A DNA stretch of 64,000 nucleotides from Nocardioides immobilis (GCF_003515065.1 NZ_QXGH01000034.1:1-64000), one strand, 5' to 3'; counted from the stretch's first letter, positions 33,626 to 45,850 are shown. Translations and numbers: made by a program. The notes: generated from the letters alone by a model not told the origin.

Positions 33626-34906
33626 ACGAGTCCCACCTTCCGATCCCTGTCCCACCAGAACTACCGCCGCTACTTCGCCGGCAGCATCGTGTCGAACGTC
33701 GGCACCTGGATGCAGCGCGTCGCGCAGGACTGGCTGGTGCTGACCATCCCGGGCAACGGCGGCGCCGCCCTCGGCATCGCCACCGGGTTGCAGTTCCTGC
33801 CGATCCTGCTGCTGTCGCCGTACGCCGGTGTCGTCGCGGACCGCTTCCCCAAGCGTCGGGTGCTGCAGCTCACCCAGGCGACGATGGCGCTCGCCGCGCT
33901 CCTGCTCGGCGTGATCGCGGCACTCGGCGTCGCCGAGACCTGGCACGTGTACGTGATCGCGTTCGCGTTCGGCGTCGGTGCCGCGTTCGACGGGCCCGCG
34001 CGGCAGGCCTTCGTCTCCGAGATGGTCGGTCCCGACGACGTGACCAACGCCGTCGGGCTCAACTCGGCGGCGTTCAACACCGCCCGGATCGTCGGGCCGG
34101 CCATCGCCGGGCTGCTGATCGGCCTGCTCGGCGGGGGCATGAAGGCGACCGGCTGGGTGATCCTGGTCAACGCGGTCTCCTACCTTGCCGTGATCTGGCA
34201 GCTGGAGCGGATGGACACCCATGCCCTCCACTCGCCGGCACGCGTCGCCCGTCGCCCGGGCATGCTCCTCGAGGGCGTGCGCTACCTGCGCGGCCAGCCG
34301 AAGATGCTGATGATCCTGGTGCTGGTGTTCTTCGCGGGCACCTTCGGCATGAACTTCCAGATGACGTCGGCGCTGATGGCGACCGAGGTCTACGGCAAGG
34401 GCGCCAGCGAGTTCGGGCTGCTGGGTTCGGCACTGGCGGTGGGGTCGTTGGGCGGGGCGCTGCTCGCCGCGCGGCGTCCCCGGGTGCGGCTGCGGCTGCT
34501 GGTCGGTGCGGCGATCGGCTTCGGCATCGCCGAGATCGTGGCGGGCTCGCTGCCGTCGTACCTCGCCTTCATGCTGTTCTGCCCGCTGATCGGGCTGGCC
34601 ACCATCACGCTCCTCAACTCGGCCAACGCCACGCTGCAGGTCGAGTCCGACCCCGAGCTCCGGGGCCGGGTGATGGCGATCTACATGACGATCGTGATGG
34701 GAGGCACCCCGCTGGGCGCCCCGGTGATCGGCTGGATCGGCGAGACGTACGGCGCCCGCTGGACGCTGTTCGTCGGCGGCACCCTGGTCCTGGTGGGCGT
34801 CGTGCTGGCGCTCCTCGTGCACCGCGCCGCTGATCCCGGCCGCCGGCCGCCGCCGCGCGTTGCCTCACCGGTCGGCCGGTCCAGGTCTGACATGCTGCCC
34901 TCATGA
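33626..34906 (+). CDS. MFS transporter; no standard start codon at the expected place
   Basis: A 12-helix major facilitator (EmrB/DHA3-like), 426 residues if started at ACG 33626. The family N-terminus FRSLSHQNYRRYFAGS is encoded in this frame before the first GTG (33689), but no ATG, GTG or TTG occurs back to 33482. GAGGAG at 33614-33619 lies six bases before ACG 33626, the ideal distance for a start. Either ACG is used, or a mutation or sequencing error changed the start. Starting at 33689 would remove the first 21 residues. It is downstream of MarR and overlaps the NCS2 gene by four bases. Confidence 0.82.
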   Translation, partial: TSPTFRSLSHQNYRRYFAGSIVSNVGTWMQRVAQDWLVLTIPGNGGAALGIATGLQFLPILLLSPYAGVVADRFPKRRVLQLTQATMALAALLLGVIAALGVAETWHVYVIAFAFGVGAAFDGPARQAFVSEMVGPDDVTNAVGLNSAAFNTARIVGPAIAGLLIGLLGGGMKATGWVILVNAVSYLAVIWQLERMDTHALHSPARVARRPGMLLEGVRYLRGQPKMLMILVLVFFAGTFGMNFQMTSALMATEVYGKGASEFGLLGSALAVGSLGGALLAARRPRVRLRLLVGAAIGFGIAEIVAGSLPSYLAFMLFCPLIGLATITLLNSANATLQVESDPELRGRVMAIYMTIVMGGTPLGAPVIGWIGETYGARWTLFVGGTLVLVGVVLALLVHRAADPGRRPPPRVASPVGRSRSDMLPS

Positions 34907-36357
34907 GCAGTCCGGTGACCGCGGGCACGTCCGTGCTCGACCGCTACTTCCACATCACCGAGCGGGGCTCCACGACCGCTCGCGAGATCCGGGGAGGCAT
35001 CGTCACGTTCCTGACGATGGCCTACATCATCGTGCTCAACCCGATCATCCTGCTCGGTGGCACGGACATCGACGGCGAGCTGCTCGCCGGTGGCGACGGG
35101 GCGCAGATCGCGGCCGCCACGGCGCTGGTCGCCGGCGTGCTGACGATCCTGATGGGGGTCGTCGCCAACTTCCCGCTGGCACTGGCGACAGGCCTCGGTC
35201 TCAACGCCTTCGTGACCTACTCGGTCGCGAGCCAGATGACCTGGGCCGACGCGATGGGCCTGGTGGTGATCGAGGGCCTCATCATCTTCGCGCTGGTGCT
35301 CACCGGCTTCCGCAAGGCCGTCTTCAACGCCGTGCCGCCACAGCTGAAGGTGGCGATCGCCGTCGGCATCGGGCTCTTCCTCACCATCATCGGGCTCGTC
35401 GACGCCGGATTCGTGCGGAGCACCTCCATCGCCGTGCCCCCGATCCAGATCGGCATCGGCAACCAGCTGCAGGGCTGGCCGGTCGCCGTGTTCTGCTTCG
35501 GCCTCGCGCTGATGGTCGCGCTGTACGCCCGCCGGGTGCCAGGCGCGATCCTCATCTCGATCCTGGTGACGACGGTGGTCGCGATCGTCGTCGAGGCCGT
35601 CGCCGACATCGGTCCGACGTTCGTCGACCCGGCGACGACCAACCCGACCGGGTGGAACCTCAACGTCCCCGCCCTCCCGGACGAGGTCGTTGCGGTCCCG
35701 GACCTCGGGTTGCTCGGGGAGTTCAGCCTGCTCGGCTCGTGGGAGCACGCGAGCGTCGTCACGGTGTGCCTGCTGATCTTCACGCTGCTCATCTCGGACT
35801 TCTTCGACACGATGGGCACGATGACCGCCATCGGCGAGGAGGCCGGACTCCTCGACGAGGACGGCAGACCGCCCCACACCCAGCGCATCCTGCTCGTCGA
35901 CTCGGTCGCCGCGGCCGCGGGAGGCGCGGCGGGAGTCTCCTCGAACACGTCCTACATCGAGTCCGCCGCGGGTGTCGCCGAGGGCGCGCGCACCGGGCTG
36001 GCGAGCGTGGTCACCGGGCTGCTCTTCCTGGCGGCGACCTTCGTGGCGCCGGTCGTCACGGTGATCCCGAACGAGGCCGCCGTACCGGCCCTGGTGCTGG
36101 TCGGCTTCCTGATGATGCAGCAGGTCAAGGGCATCGACTGGGACGACCTGGAGATCGCCCTCCCCGCCTTCCTGACGATCGTGCTGATGCCCTTCACGTA
36201 CTCGATCTCGGTCGGCATCGGCGCCGGTTTCGTCAGCTATGCGTTCCTCAAGCTGGTGCGCGGCAAGGTCGCCGAGGTGCACCCGCTGCTGTGGGTCGTC
36301 GCCGCCCTGTTCGTCGTGTACTTCGCGATCAACCCGCTGACCGACTGGCTCACCTGA
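34903..36357 (+). CDS. NCS2-family purine/guanine-hypoxanthine permease
   Basis: A 484-residue membrane transporter of the AzgA/PbuG type. It begins near VLDRYFHITERGSTTAREIRGG, and contains the family elements ANFPLALATGLGLNAF, DFFDTMGTMTAIG and SSNTSYIESAAGVAEGARTG. About 12-14 helices. The ATGA overlap with the MFS gene indicates coupling. Family members import adenine, guanine or hypoxanthine by proton symport, so this cluster may be tied to purine uptake. Confidence 0.93.
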   Translation: MSSPVTAGTSVLDRYFHITERGSTTAREIRGGIVTFLTMAYIIVLNPIILLGGTDIDGELLAGGDGAQIAAATALVAGVLTILMGVVANFPLALATGLGLNAFVTYSVASQMTWADAMGLVVIEGLIIFALVLTGFRKAVFNAVPPQLKVAIAVGIGLFLTIIGLVDAGFVRSTSIAVPPIQIGIGNQLQGWPVAVFCFGLALMVALYARRVPGAILISILVTTVVAIVVEAVADIGPTFVDPATTNPTGWNLNVPALPDEVVAVPDLGLLGEFSLLGSWEHASVVTVCLLIFTLLISDFFDTMGTMTAIGEEAGLLDEDGRPPHTQRILLVDSVAAAAGGAAGVSSNTSYIESAAGVAEGARTGLASVVTGLLFLAATFVAPVVTVIPNEAAVPALVLVGFLMMQQVKGIDWDDLEIALPAFLTIVLMPFTYSISVGIGAGFVSYAFLKLVRGKVAEVHPLLWVVAALFVVYFAINPLTDWLT

Positions 36358-36424
36358 ACCGGCCCGGACCACGCCTGCGGCCGCAGTTTTGCGTCCGTCT
36401 GGGGCGGCCGGTAGCCTCGTTCCT

Positions 36425-36454
36425 TGTGTCTGGGTGCCCCAGGCACGTTATGCG
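36425..36454 (+). promoter_or_regulatory. Possible str-operon promoter
   Basis: TTGTGT (36425-36430) and TTATGC (36449-36454) are separated by 18 bases, a plausible -35/-10 pair. They lie about 115 bases before the rpsL start, giving a long leader. The leader ends with the Shine-Dalgarno AGGAAAGGG near 36552. No riboswitch was recognised. Confidence 0.4.
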
Positions 36455-36570
36455 CGCCCTCAGTCTGGGGTTCTAGGCCGGCGCAATCCACGGCACAAGC
36501 AACAACGCAGTACTCCCGTGCCCGGCAAGGTGCCGGGCCGTGATCAGCAAACAGGAAAGGGAACCACCAG

Positions 36571-36945
36571 GTGCCCACCATCAACCAGTTGGTCCGCAAG
36601 GGCCGCCAGGACAAGGTGTCGAAGAACAAGACGCCTGCCCTGAAGGGTTCGCCCCAGCGACGCGGTGTGTGCACCCGCGTCTACACCACCACCCCGAAGA
36701 AGCCGAACTCCGCCCTCCGCAAGGTCGCCCGTGTGCGTCTGAGCAGCGGCGTCGAGGTCACCGCCTACATCCCGGGTGAGGGTCACAACCTCCAGGAGCA
36801 CTCGATCGTGCTCGTGCGCGGCGGTCGTGTGAAGGACCTGCCGGGTGTTCGTTACAAGGTCATCCGCGGCGCTCTGGACACCCAGGCCGTGAAGAACCGT
36901 AAGCAGGCGCGCAGCCGCTACGGCGCGAAGAAGGAGAAGAGCTGA
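36571..36945 (+). CDS. rpsL: 30S ribosomal protein S12
   Basis: A 124-residue protein of the decoding centre. Start GTG 36571. TTTPKKPNSALRKVARV carries K43 and GRVKDLPGVRY carries K88; both are lysine, the streptomycin-sensitive forms. GVCTRVYTT is also typical. It is the first gene of the str operon and is followed by rpsG through a TGATG overlap. Confidence 0.98.
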   Translation: MPTINQLVRKGRQDKVSKNKTPALKGSPQRRGVCTRVYTTTPKKPNSALRKVARVRLSSGVEVTAYIPGEGHNLQEHSIVLVRGGRVKDLPGVRYKVIRGALDTQAVKNRKQARSRYGAKKEKS

Positions 36946-37415
36946 TGCCGCGCAAGGGCCCCGCTCCGAAGCGACCGCTCGACGTCGACCCGGTCTACGG
37001 GTCTCAGCTGGTCACCCAGCTCGTCTCCAAGGTCCTCATGGACGGCAAGAAGCAGGTTGCGCAGCGCATCGTCTACGGCGCGCTCGAGGGCACCCGTGAG
37101 AAGACCGGCACCGACCCGGTCATCACCCTGAAGCGTGCGCTCGACAACGTTCGCCCCGCGATCGAGGTCAAGTCCCGCCGTGTCGGTGGTGCGACGTACC
37201 AGGTCCCGATCGAGGTCAAGGGCACCCGCGGCACCACGCTCGCGCTCCGCTGGCTCGTGGGCTACGCCGCCGAGCGCCGCGAGAAGACCATGAGCGAGCG
37301 CCTCATGAACGAGATCCTCGACGCCTCCAACGGCCTCGGTGCCGCGGTGAAGAAGCGCGAGGACACCCACAAGATGGCCGAGTCCAACAAGGCCTTCGCC
37401 CACTACCGCTGGTGA
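36945..37415 (+). CDS. rpsG: 30S ribosomal protein S7
   Basis: A 156-residue assembly protein of the 30S head, contacting 16S rRNA. MPRKGPAPKRPLDVDPVYGS is the family start; GGATYQVPIEV and LRWLVGYAAERREKTMSERL are conserved blocks. ATG 36945 overlaps the rpsL stop by one base. Usual length is 156. Confidence 0.98.
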   Translation: MPRKGPAPKRPLDVDPVYGSQLVTQLVSKVLMDGKKQVAQRIVYGALEGTREKTGTDPVITLKRALDNVRPAIEVKSRRVGGATYQVPIEVKGTRGTTLALRWLVGYAAERREKTMSERLMNEILDASNGLGAAVKKREDTHKMAESNKAFAHYRW

Positions 37416-37491
37416 CGGAGCCGGCGGGCGCCGTACGACGGTGCCCGCCCGGCACCCACCTGCCCACTACTTCTAAGGAACGCTGACTCAC

Positions 37492-39603
<2,112 letters not shown>

Positions 39604-39670
39604 TCGTAGGCCCTCGGCACCACCCCTTTAGTACGAGTCAAGTAACACACCAAACCAGGAGGAGCCCCCA

Positions 39671-40864
<1,194 letters not shown>

Positions 40865-40888
40865 TCGACTGATCGTCTGATCGAACGC

Positions 40889-40922
40889 AGAGCCCCCCGA
40901 GCCGCCAGGCTCGGGGGGCTCT
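40889..40922 (+). terminator. Str-operon terminator hairpin
   Basis: AGAGCCCCCCGAGCC, loop GCCA, then GGCTCGGGGGGCTCT: a 15-bp perfect stem 24 bases after the tuf stop. There is no long T-run after it, which is normal in this GC-rich group. Confidence 0.9.
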
Positions 40923-40954
40923 GCCGTTCGATGAGCCGTCCGGGCTCTTCTTGG

Positions 40955-41117
40955 GAGCCGAGTCGGCGCACCTTGTGCGCCGGCGCAGCGCCCCCTTCCG
41001 GAAGCTGCGCCGACTCGGCGAGCCCGCCAGCGGCGCGCATCCAGAGCGAACCTCGCGCGCCGTACAAGATGAGCCGACTCGGCGTTGTTCGGAGCCGGAG
41101 ATGAGCCGACTCGGCGT
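40955..41117. repeat. Cluster of GCCGACTCGGC repeats
   Basis: A 19-base unit AGATGAGCCGACTCGGCGT occurs exactly twice (41067-41085 and 41099-41117). Related copies lie at 40955-40969 (GAGCCGAGTCGGCGC, inverted) and 41007-41020 (GCGCCGACTCGGCG). All contain the core GCCGA-N-TCGGC. Four copies fill the non-coding stretch between tuf and the DUF4190 gene; no protein is supported there. Confidence 0.75.
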
Positions 41118-41159
41118 CCTGTTTGTTTCCCCGGAAGCTCCGGATGGGAGGATTCGGGC

Positions 41160-41552
41160 ATGAGCGAGCAGCCGCCGCAGGACCCCGACCCGGCGCCCCA
41201 GAACCAGGGGCTGGCGAACCAGCCGCCGCCGAACCCGTACCAGCCGTACGCGCCCGGCTACGGTCCGACCGGCTTGCCGATGTGGGCGCCCGACCACCCG
41301 CAGGCGACCACGGTGCTCCTGCTGGGGATCCTCGGGATGGCGGTCTGCCAGGTGGTGGCGCCGTTCGCGTGGGTGATGGGCTCGCGGGTGCGCAAGGAGA
41401 TCGACGCGTCCGGCGGTCAGATCGGCGGCCGCAGCCAGGTTCAGATCGGCTACGTCCTCGGCATCGTCGGCAGCTGCCTGCTGGCCTTCTACGTCCTGGG
41501 CGGTCTCGCCTACATCGGCTTCGTGGTCGTCGTGATCGCCGCCGGCGCGTGA
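41160..41552 (+). CDS. DUF4190 membrane protein
   Basis: A 130-residue protein. Proline-rich N-terminus (QPPQDPDPAPQ ... PYQPYAPGYGP) then two hydrophobic helices (VLLLGILGMAVCQVVAPFAW and IVGSCLLAFYVLGGLAYIGF) separated by a charged loop with ASGGQIGGRSQVQIGY, the DUF4190 pattern. ATG 41160 is set by AGGATTCGG upstream. Its stop overlaps the trmB start. Confidence 0.85.
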   Translation: MSEQPPQDPDPAPQNQGLANQPPPNPYQPYAPGYGPTGLPMWAPDHPQATTVLLLGILGMAVCQVVAPFAWVMGSRVRKEIDASGGQIGGRSQVQIGYVLGIVGSCLLAFYVLGGLAYIGFVVVVIAAGA

Positions 41553-42292
41553 CCGACGACCGGCGGGGAGTCACCCCGGCGCGCCCGCACCAGAAGCTGA
41601 CCGAGGACGGTCGGCGGATGCGGGAGGTGCTCACCTACAGCAGGCGCGGCAGCCGGTTCACGCCGACGCAGGCCGCCGCCTGGGAGGCGTACCACGAGCA
41701 GTGGGTGATCCCGGACGAGGCGGTCGACGCCGAGGACTTCTCGCTGGACGCCTGGTTCGGGCGCGGCCCGGAGGACCGGGACGGGCTGATCGTCGAGATC
41801 GGCTCCGGCGTCGGTGAGGCGACCGCGGCGCTGGCGGCAGCGCGGCCGTCGTACGACGTGCTCGCCATCGAGGTCTGGCGTCCGGGGGTCGCGGCGACGC
41901 TCGGCCGGCTCGGGGAGGCCGGCGCCGCCAACGTGCGGCTGTGCAGCGTCGACGCGGTCTGGTCGCTGGAGCACCTGCTCGGACCGGAGAGCGTCGCCGA
42001 GCTGTGGACGTTCTTCCCCGACCCGTGGCACAAGAAGCGGCACCACAAGCGCCGGTTGGTGACGCCGGCGTTCGCGGCGCTGGCCGCGAGCCGACTCCGG
42101 CCGGGCGGGGTCTGGCGCCTGGCGACGGACTGGCAGGACTACGCCGAGCAGATGCTCGAGGTCCTGGACACCGAGCCCGCGCTCGACGGAGGCGTGGTCG
42201 AGCGGTGGGACGAGCGGCCGGTCACGAAGTTCGAGCGCAAGGGCGTCGCGGCCGGCCGGGCGATCACGGACCTGCGGTACCGCCGCCGCTGA
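41549..42292 (+). CDS. trmB: tRNA (guanine-N7-)-methyltransferase
   Basis: A 247-residue enzyme that methylates G46 of tRNA with SAM. The motifs VEIGSGVGEATAALA, AIEVWRPG and WTFFPDPWHKKRHHKRRLVTPAF are diagnostic of TrmB. GTG 41549 overlaps the stop of the DUF4190 gene. The last 29 bases overlap the convergent TPR gene. Confidence 0.95.
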   Translation: MTDDRRGVTPARPHQKLTEDGRRMREVLTYSRRGSRFTPTQAAAWEAYHEQWVIPDEAVDAEDFSLDAWFGRGPEDRDGLIVEIGSGVGEATAALAAARPSYDVLAIEVWRPGVAATLGRLGEAGAANVRLCSVDAVWSLEHLLGPESVAELWTFFPDPWHKKRHHKRRLVTPAFAALAASRLRPGGVWRLATDWQDYAEQMLEVLDTEPALDGGVVERWDERPVTKFERKGVAAGRAITDLRYRRR

Positions 42293-43001
42293 CGTCCTGG
42301 AGGAGCGCGATCTCCTCGTCGACGTACGGATCCTCCTCGCCGAGCGCGACCAGCTCGGCCTTGAGCGCCTGCTGGAGTGCGAGCGCCTCCTCGTGCCGGC
42401 CGAGGTTGCGCAGTGCCCAGGCGACCATCCAGCGGGCGACCCGGGTGCGACCGGTGTCGCCGATCCGCTCGCGAGCGGCCAGGGCGTCCTCGAACACGAC
42501 CAGTGCGCGGCGGAAGTCACCATTGTCGGCGTGCGTCATGCCGAGGTTGTTGAGCAGGGAGGCGTCCCAGTCGCGGGCTCGGGGATCGGCGGACGCGGCG
42601 GCAACGGCGAGCGCGCGTTCGATGACCGCTTCCTGCTCGGCCGGGTCGCTCACCAGGGCCAGCATGTGCAGGGCGTCGACGCGCAGCTCGTCGAGCCCCG
42701 CGCGCTCGGCGACCTGCGCCGCCTCGACGAAGAACCGCCTAGCGTGGTCGGGATCCCCGGACGAGCGGTAGACCCGCCCCTGCTCGAGCAGCAGCCGGCA
42801 CTCCACCTCCGCCGACCCGTCGGGCGGGAGGTCGTCGAGCACGGCGTGCGCGTCGTCGTACCGCTCCTGGAGGCCGAGCGCGCGTGCGAGCTGGGTCAGC
42901 AGGATCCCGCGCTGCTCGCCCTCGGCGGCCGCCGAGGCCGCGCGGAAGCGTTGCTCGGAGCCGGCCGGGTCGTCGAAGTCCCACAGGTCGCCTGGGTGCA
43001 T
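42264..43001 (-). CDS. Tetratricopeptide-repeat protein
   Basis: A 245-residue helical repeat protein with about five TPR-like units, for example ERYDDAHAVLDDLPP, GDPDHARRFFVEAAQVAERA and NGDFRRALVVFEDALAARER. Such repeats mediate protein binding. No catalytic domain, no signal peptide. ATG 43001. It converges with trmB. Confidence 0.82.
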   Translation of the reverse strand: MHPGDLWDFDDPAGSEQRFRAASAAAEGEQRGILLTQLARALGLQERYDDAHAVLDDLPPDGSAEVECRLLLEQGRVYRSSGDPDHARRFFVEAAQVAERAGLDELRVDALHMLALVSDPAEQEAVIERALAVAAASADPRARDWDASLLNNLGMTHADNGDFRRALVVFEDALAARERIGDTGRTRVARWMVAWALRNLGRHEEALALQQALKAELVALGEEDPYVDEEIALLQDVSGGGTAGP

Positions 43002-43340
43002 GACGCCAGTGTGTCCTGCGCGCGGCCGATCCTTCGGAAGATTTCGGCCGCGTGACGTTCATCCGCCGTTGGGGCGTGTCGCAGAATCGACCGGCCGCAG
43101 CGGGGTAGTTTCACAGGCACTGGCGGGTGGGGAAGCCCGCTAGATCGGGAGGCCCGTTCGTGACCAACGACTGCATCACCCGTCGCGGGTGCCAGGGTCC
43201 TCCCTGCCGCGCGCACCGGGTGATCGGGCGCCGGCACTCCGGCGTTCGGGCCCGTGCGACTGCTCCGGCAACCGCTTCCTGGTCCGACTGCGAGGATTAG
43301 GACCGGGCGGGAGTGCGCGCGCGGTCTGATGAGGTGCGAA
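43002..43340. other. Gene-free, strongly self-complementary stretch upstream of phoH
   Basis: About 340 bases between divergent starts. GC-rich inverted repeats are visible, for instance GCGGG-TGGGGAA-GCCCGC near 43123. No known riboswitch consensus (c-di-AMP, cobalamin, SAM) was matched by eye, and no tRNA is visible. It may be a structured leader of the PIN-PhoH gene. Confidence 0.35.
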
Positions 43341-44711
43341 GTGCCCAACACAAAGTCCCGCGCCGCTGTCAGCCCTGACGCCACGCAAGCCGACCAGTCC
43401 ACAGCTCCGGCCTCGGGTCGCCGGACCTACGTGCTCGACACCAGCGTGCTGCTCGCCGACCCCGGCGCGCTCCGCAGGTTCGCCGAGCACGAGGTGGTGC
43501 TGCCGGTGGTGGTGATCACCGAGCTGGAGGGCAAGCGGCATCACCCCGAGCTGGGGTACTTCGCCCGCAGCGCGCTGCGGATGCTCGACGAGATGCGGAT
43601 CAGCCACGGCCGCCTCGACACGCCCGTCCCTGTGGGCGACGAGGGCGGCTCCTTGCGGGTCGAGCTCAACCACACCGACGCGGCGTCGCTGCCCTCCGGC
43701 TTCCGGTTGGGCGACAACGACACCCGGATCCTCGCGGTCGCCCGCAACCTCGCCGACGAGGGCTACGACGTCACCTTGGTCTCCAAGGACCTGCCGTTGC
43801 GGATCAAGGCGTCTGCGGTCGGGCTCGAGGCCCAGGAGTACCGCGGCGAGGCGATCAGCGACTCGGACACCGGCTACACGGGGATGGCCGAGCTCGACGT
43901 GGCGGCCGAGGAGCTCGACGAGCTGTACGACGACGGCTCCCTCGACCTGGAGGCGGTGCGCGACCTGCCCTGTCACCAGGGCCTGGTGCTGCTGTCCGAC
44001 CGCGGTACGGCGCTCGGCCGGGTCGGTCCGGACAAGCAGGTCCACCTGGTGCGGGGTGACCGCGAGGCGTTCGGCATCCACGGCCGCTCCGCCGAGCAGC
44101 GGATCGCGCTGGAGATGCTGCTCGACCCGGAGGTCGGCATCGTGTCGCTCGGTGGCCGGGCGGGCACCGGCAAGTCGGCGCTCGCGCTGTGCGCGGGCCT
44201 GGAGGCGGTGATGGAGCGTCGCCAGCACAAGAAGGTCGTGGTGTTCCGTCCGCTCTTCGCGGTCGGCGGCCAGGAGCTCGGCTACCTGCCGGGGTCGGAG
44301 TCGGAGAAGATGTCGCCCTGGGCACAGGCGGTGTTCGACACGCTCGGTGCGCTCACCTCGCGCGACGTCATCGAGGAGGTCCTCGACCGCGGCATGCTCG
44401 AGGTGCTCCCGCTGACCCACATCCGGGGCCGGTCGCTGCACGACTCGTTCGTGATCGTCGACGAGGCCCAGTCGTTGGAGCGCAACGTCCTGCTGACCGT
44501 GCTCTCGCGGATCGGCGCCAACTCGAAGGTCGTGCTCACCCACGACGTCGCCCAGCGCGACAACCTGCGCGTCGGCCGCCACGACGGTGTGGTGGCGGTG
44601 GTCGAGAAGCTCAAGGGCCACCCGCTCTTCGCCCATGTCACGTTGACCCGGTCCGAGCGGTCGCCGATCGCGGCTCTTGTCACGGAGATGCTGGAGAACG
44701 TCGTCGTCTGA
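43341..44711 (+). CDS. phoH: PIN-PhoH fusion ATPase/ribonuclease
   Basis: A 456-residue protein. The N-terminal PIN domain has acidic catalytic residues in YVLDTSVLLADPGAL, VITELEGKR and GDNDTRILAV. The C-terminal PhoH helicase-like ATPase has Walker A GRAGTGKSALAL and the Walker B-type IVDEAQSLERN. In mycobacteria PhoH2 is an RNA helicase/RNase. GTG 43341 follows GAGGTG by seven bases and beats the ATG at 43329, which lacks a Shine-Dalgarno. It ends just before the first copy of a 44-base palindrome. Confidence 0.92.
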   Translation: MPNTKSRAAVSPDATQADQSTAPASGRRTYVLDTSVLLADPGALRRFAEHEVVLPVVVITELEGKRHHPELGYFARSALRMLDEMRISHGRLDTPVPVGDEGGSLRVELNHTDAASLPSGFRLGDNDTRILAVARNLADEGYDVTLVSKDLPLRIKASAVGLEAQEYRGEAISDSDTGYTGMAELDVAAEELDELYDDGSLDLEAVRDLPCHQGLVLLSDRGTALGRVGPDKQVHLVRGDREAFGIHGRSAEQRIALEMLLDPEVGIVSLGGRAGTGKSALALCAGLEAVMERRQHKKVVVFRPLFAVGGQELGYLPGSESEKMSPWAQAVFDTLGALTSRDVIEEVLDRGMLEVLPLTHIRGRSLHDSFVIVDEAQSLERNVLLTVLSRIGANSKVVLTHDVAQRDNLRVGRHDGVVAVVEKLKGHPLFAHVTLTRSERSPIAALVTEMLENVVV

Positions 44712-44725
44712 GCCGGCCGTTCCGC

Positions 44726-44769
44726 AACGTCATACGTCTCGCACCGCTGGCGGTGCGAGACGTATGACG
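44726..44769. repeat. Palindrome copy A (20-bp perfect stem)
   Basis: ACGTCATACGTCTCGCACCG, loop CTGG, then its exact reverse complement. It follows phoH by 15 bases and the AbiEi-type gene's 3' end by 24 bases, so it also sits as a two-way terminator. The same arms occur again at 45851-45894. Confidence 0.9.
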
Positions 44770-44792
44770 TCCCGGGTGCGGGGCGGACCGAT

Positions 44793-45743
44793 TCAAGCGG
44801 CGTTGCGGGCGGCGGAAGCGGAATCAAGCGCATCCGCGATCTGCTGGAAGAACTCGTCCGGCTGAAGTCGGAGGCCGAGGAGAGGCACTCCAAGGACGAC
44901 GTCGCCCGCCATCGCGAGGGAGTTCTGACGCAGCGCATCGGCGACGACGTTCTCGGCCCAGGTGTGGTGGATCCCGTCGATCTCGACCACCACACCGAGC
45001 TCGGGCCAGTACAGATCGAGGTAGTTGCGCCCGCGACGGTCCTTGCGGAGCACCTGCCGGGCCGGCGGTGGGAGCCCGCGGCGGCGCAGCTCGCGAACGA
45101 CATCGGCCTCGCTGAGTGTTCGAGCGCCACTGAGAAGGTCGTTGACAAGCGTGTGCAATAGGAGCCGCCGCTTGTCGCGATTGATGCGCAGGAGCTGTTC
45201 GCCGAGCTGCGCTGGCGTCGCCATGCCCTGCTGGACGGTCAGGGTCATCACGTAGCCGGCCTGCTTGTCCGTCTTCGCCCACAATGCGGCCCGGACGGCG
45301 GCGACCGCTGGTCGGGTGCGCGGGATGCCGGTCGGCGCAATATCGTCGGCGTGCCAGCGACGGGTCTGACGGATGTCGTAGCGACGGGTACGGCGCACCC
45401 GTGCTCCTCGGGGGACGGACACCCGGATCCGGTCGATGGTGAACCGCTCCAAACCGGATGCGAGGAGGGCCGCCGTACCGTCGAGCATTGCCCGCGGGCC
45501 AGCATGGAGGACGGCCGCCCAGCGGTGTCCTTCGGCTGTCAACGGACCGTTGTGCAGTGCCACCACCTGGCCGGTGACCTTGCGCCATCGTCGGGCTCGT
45601 AGATGACCGGTGATCTCCCAGCGGGGCACGCCTGCATCGATCAACTGGGCGCGGGACATCACCCCACCCTGCTCGCGGGCAAGCGCGAACACCGGCGCCC
45701 AGCACTCGTCGGCGAAGATTCTGGAGGGTCCGTTGTTGGGCAT
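44793..45743 (-). CDS. AbiEi/DUF559-like protein: winged-helix plus predicted nuclease
   Basis: A 316-residue protein from ATG 45743. Its N-terminus resembles the AbiEi antitoxin winged-helix domain (VMSRAQLIDAGVPRWEITGH). Its C-terminus resembles DUF559/Vsr-type restriction-like nucleases: LDLYWPELGVVVEIDGIHH gives D...ExD acidic residues, and NSLAMAGDVVLGVPLLGLR follows. No toxin partner lies beside it, so it is an orphan. It is bracketed by identical palindromes at 44726 and 45851. Codon use is less GC-biased than its neighbours, which fits transfer. Function not known. Confidence 0.75.
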   Translation of the reverse strand: MPNNGPSRIFADECWAPVFALAREQGGVMSRAQLIDAGVPRWEITGHLRARRWRKVTGQVVALHNGPLTAEGHRWAAVLHAGPRAMLDGTAALLASGLERFTIDRIRVSVPRGARVRRTRRYDIRQTRRWHADDIAPTGIPRTRPAVAAVRAALWAKTDKQAGYVMTLTVQQGMATPAQLGEQLLRINRDKRRLLLHTLVNDLLSGARTLSEADVVRELRRRGLPPPARQVLRKDRRGRNYLDLYWPELGVVVEIDGIHHTWAENVVADALRQNSLAMAGDVVLGVPLLGLRLQPDEFFQQIADALDSASAARNAA

Positions 45744-45850
45744 GGCGCAGAGACTGTGGCCCCTCACACGACGATGCGACCTCGCTCGTCGGCGCTTGTG
45801 GAGAGCTCGCGGCGAGACCGACGCTGTGGATGCCAACTGGCGCACCGCGG

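Noticed and set aside
43002..43340. c-di-AMP, cobalamin or SAM riboswitch before phoH
   Set aside because: None of the conserved core elements could be matched by eye.
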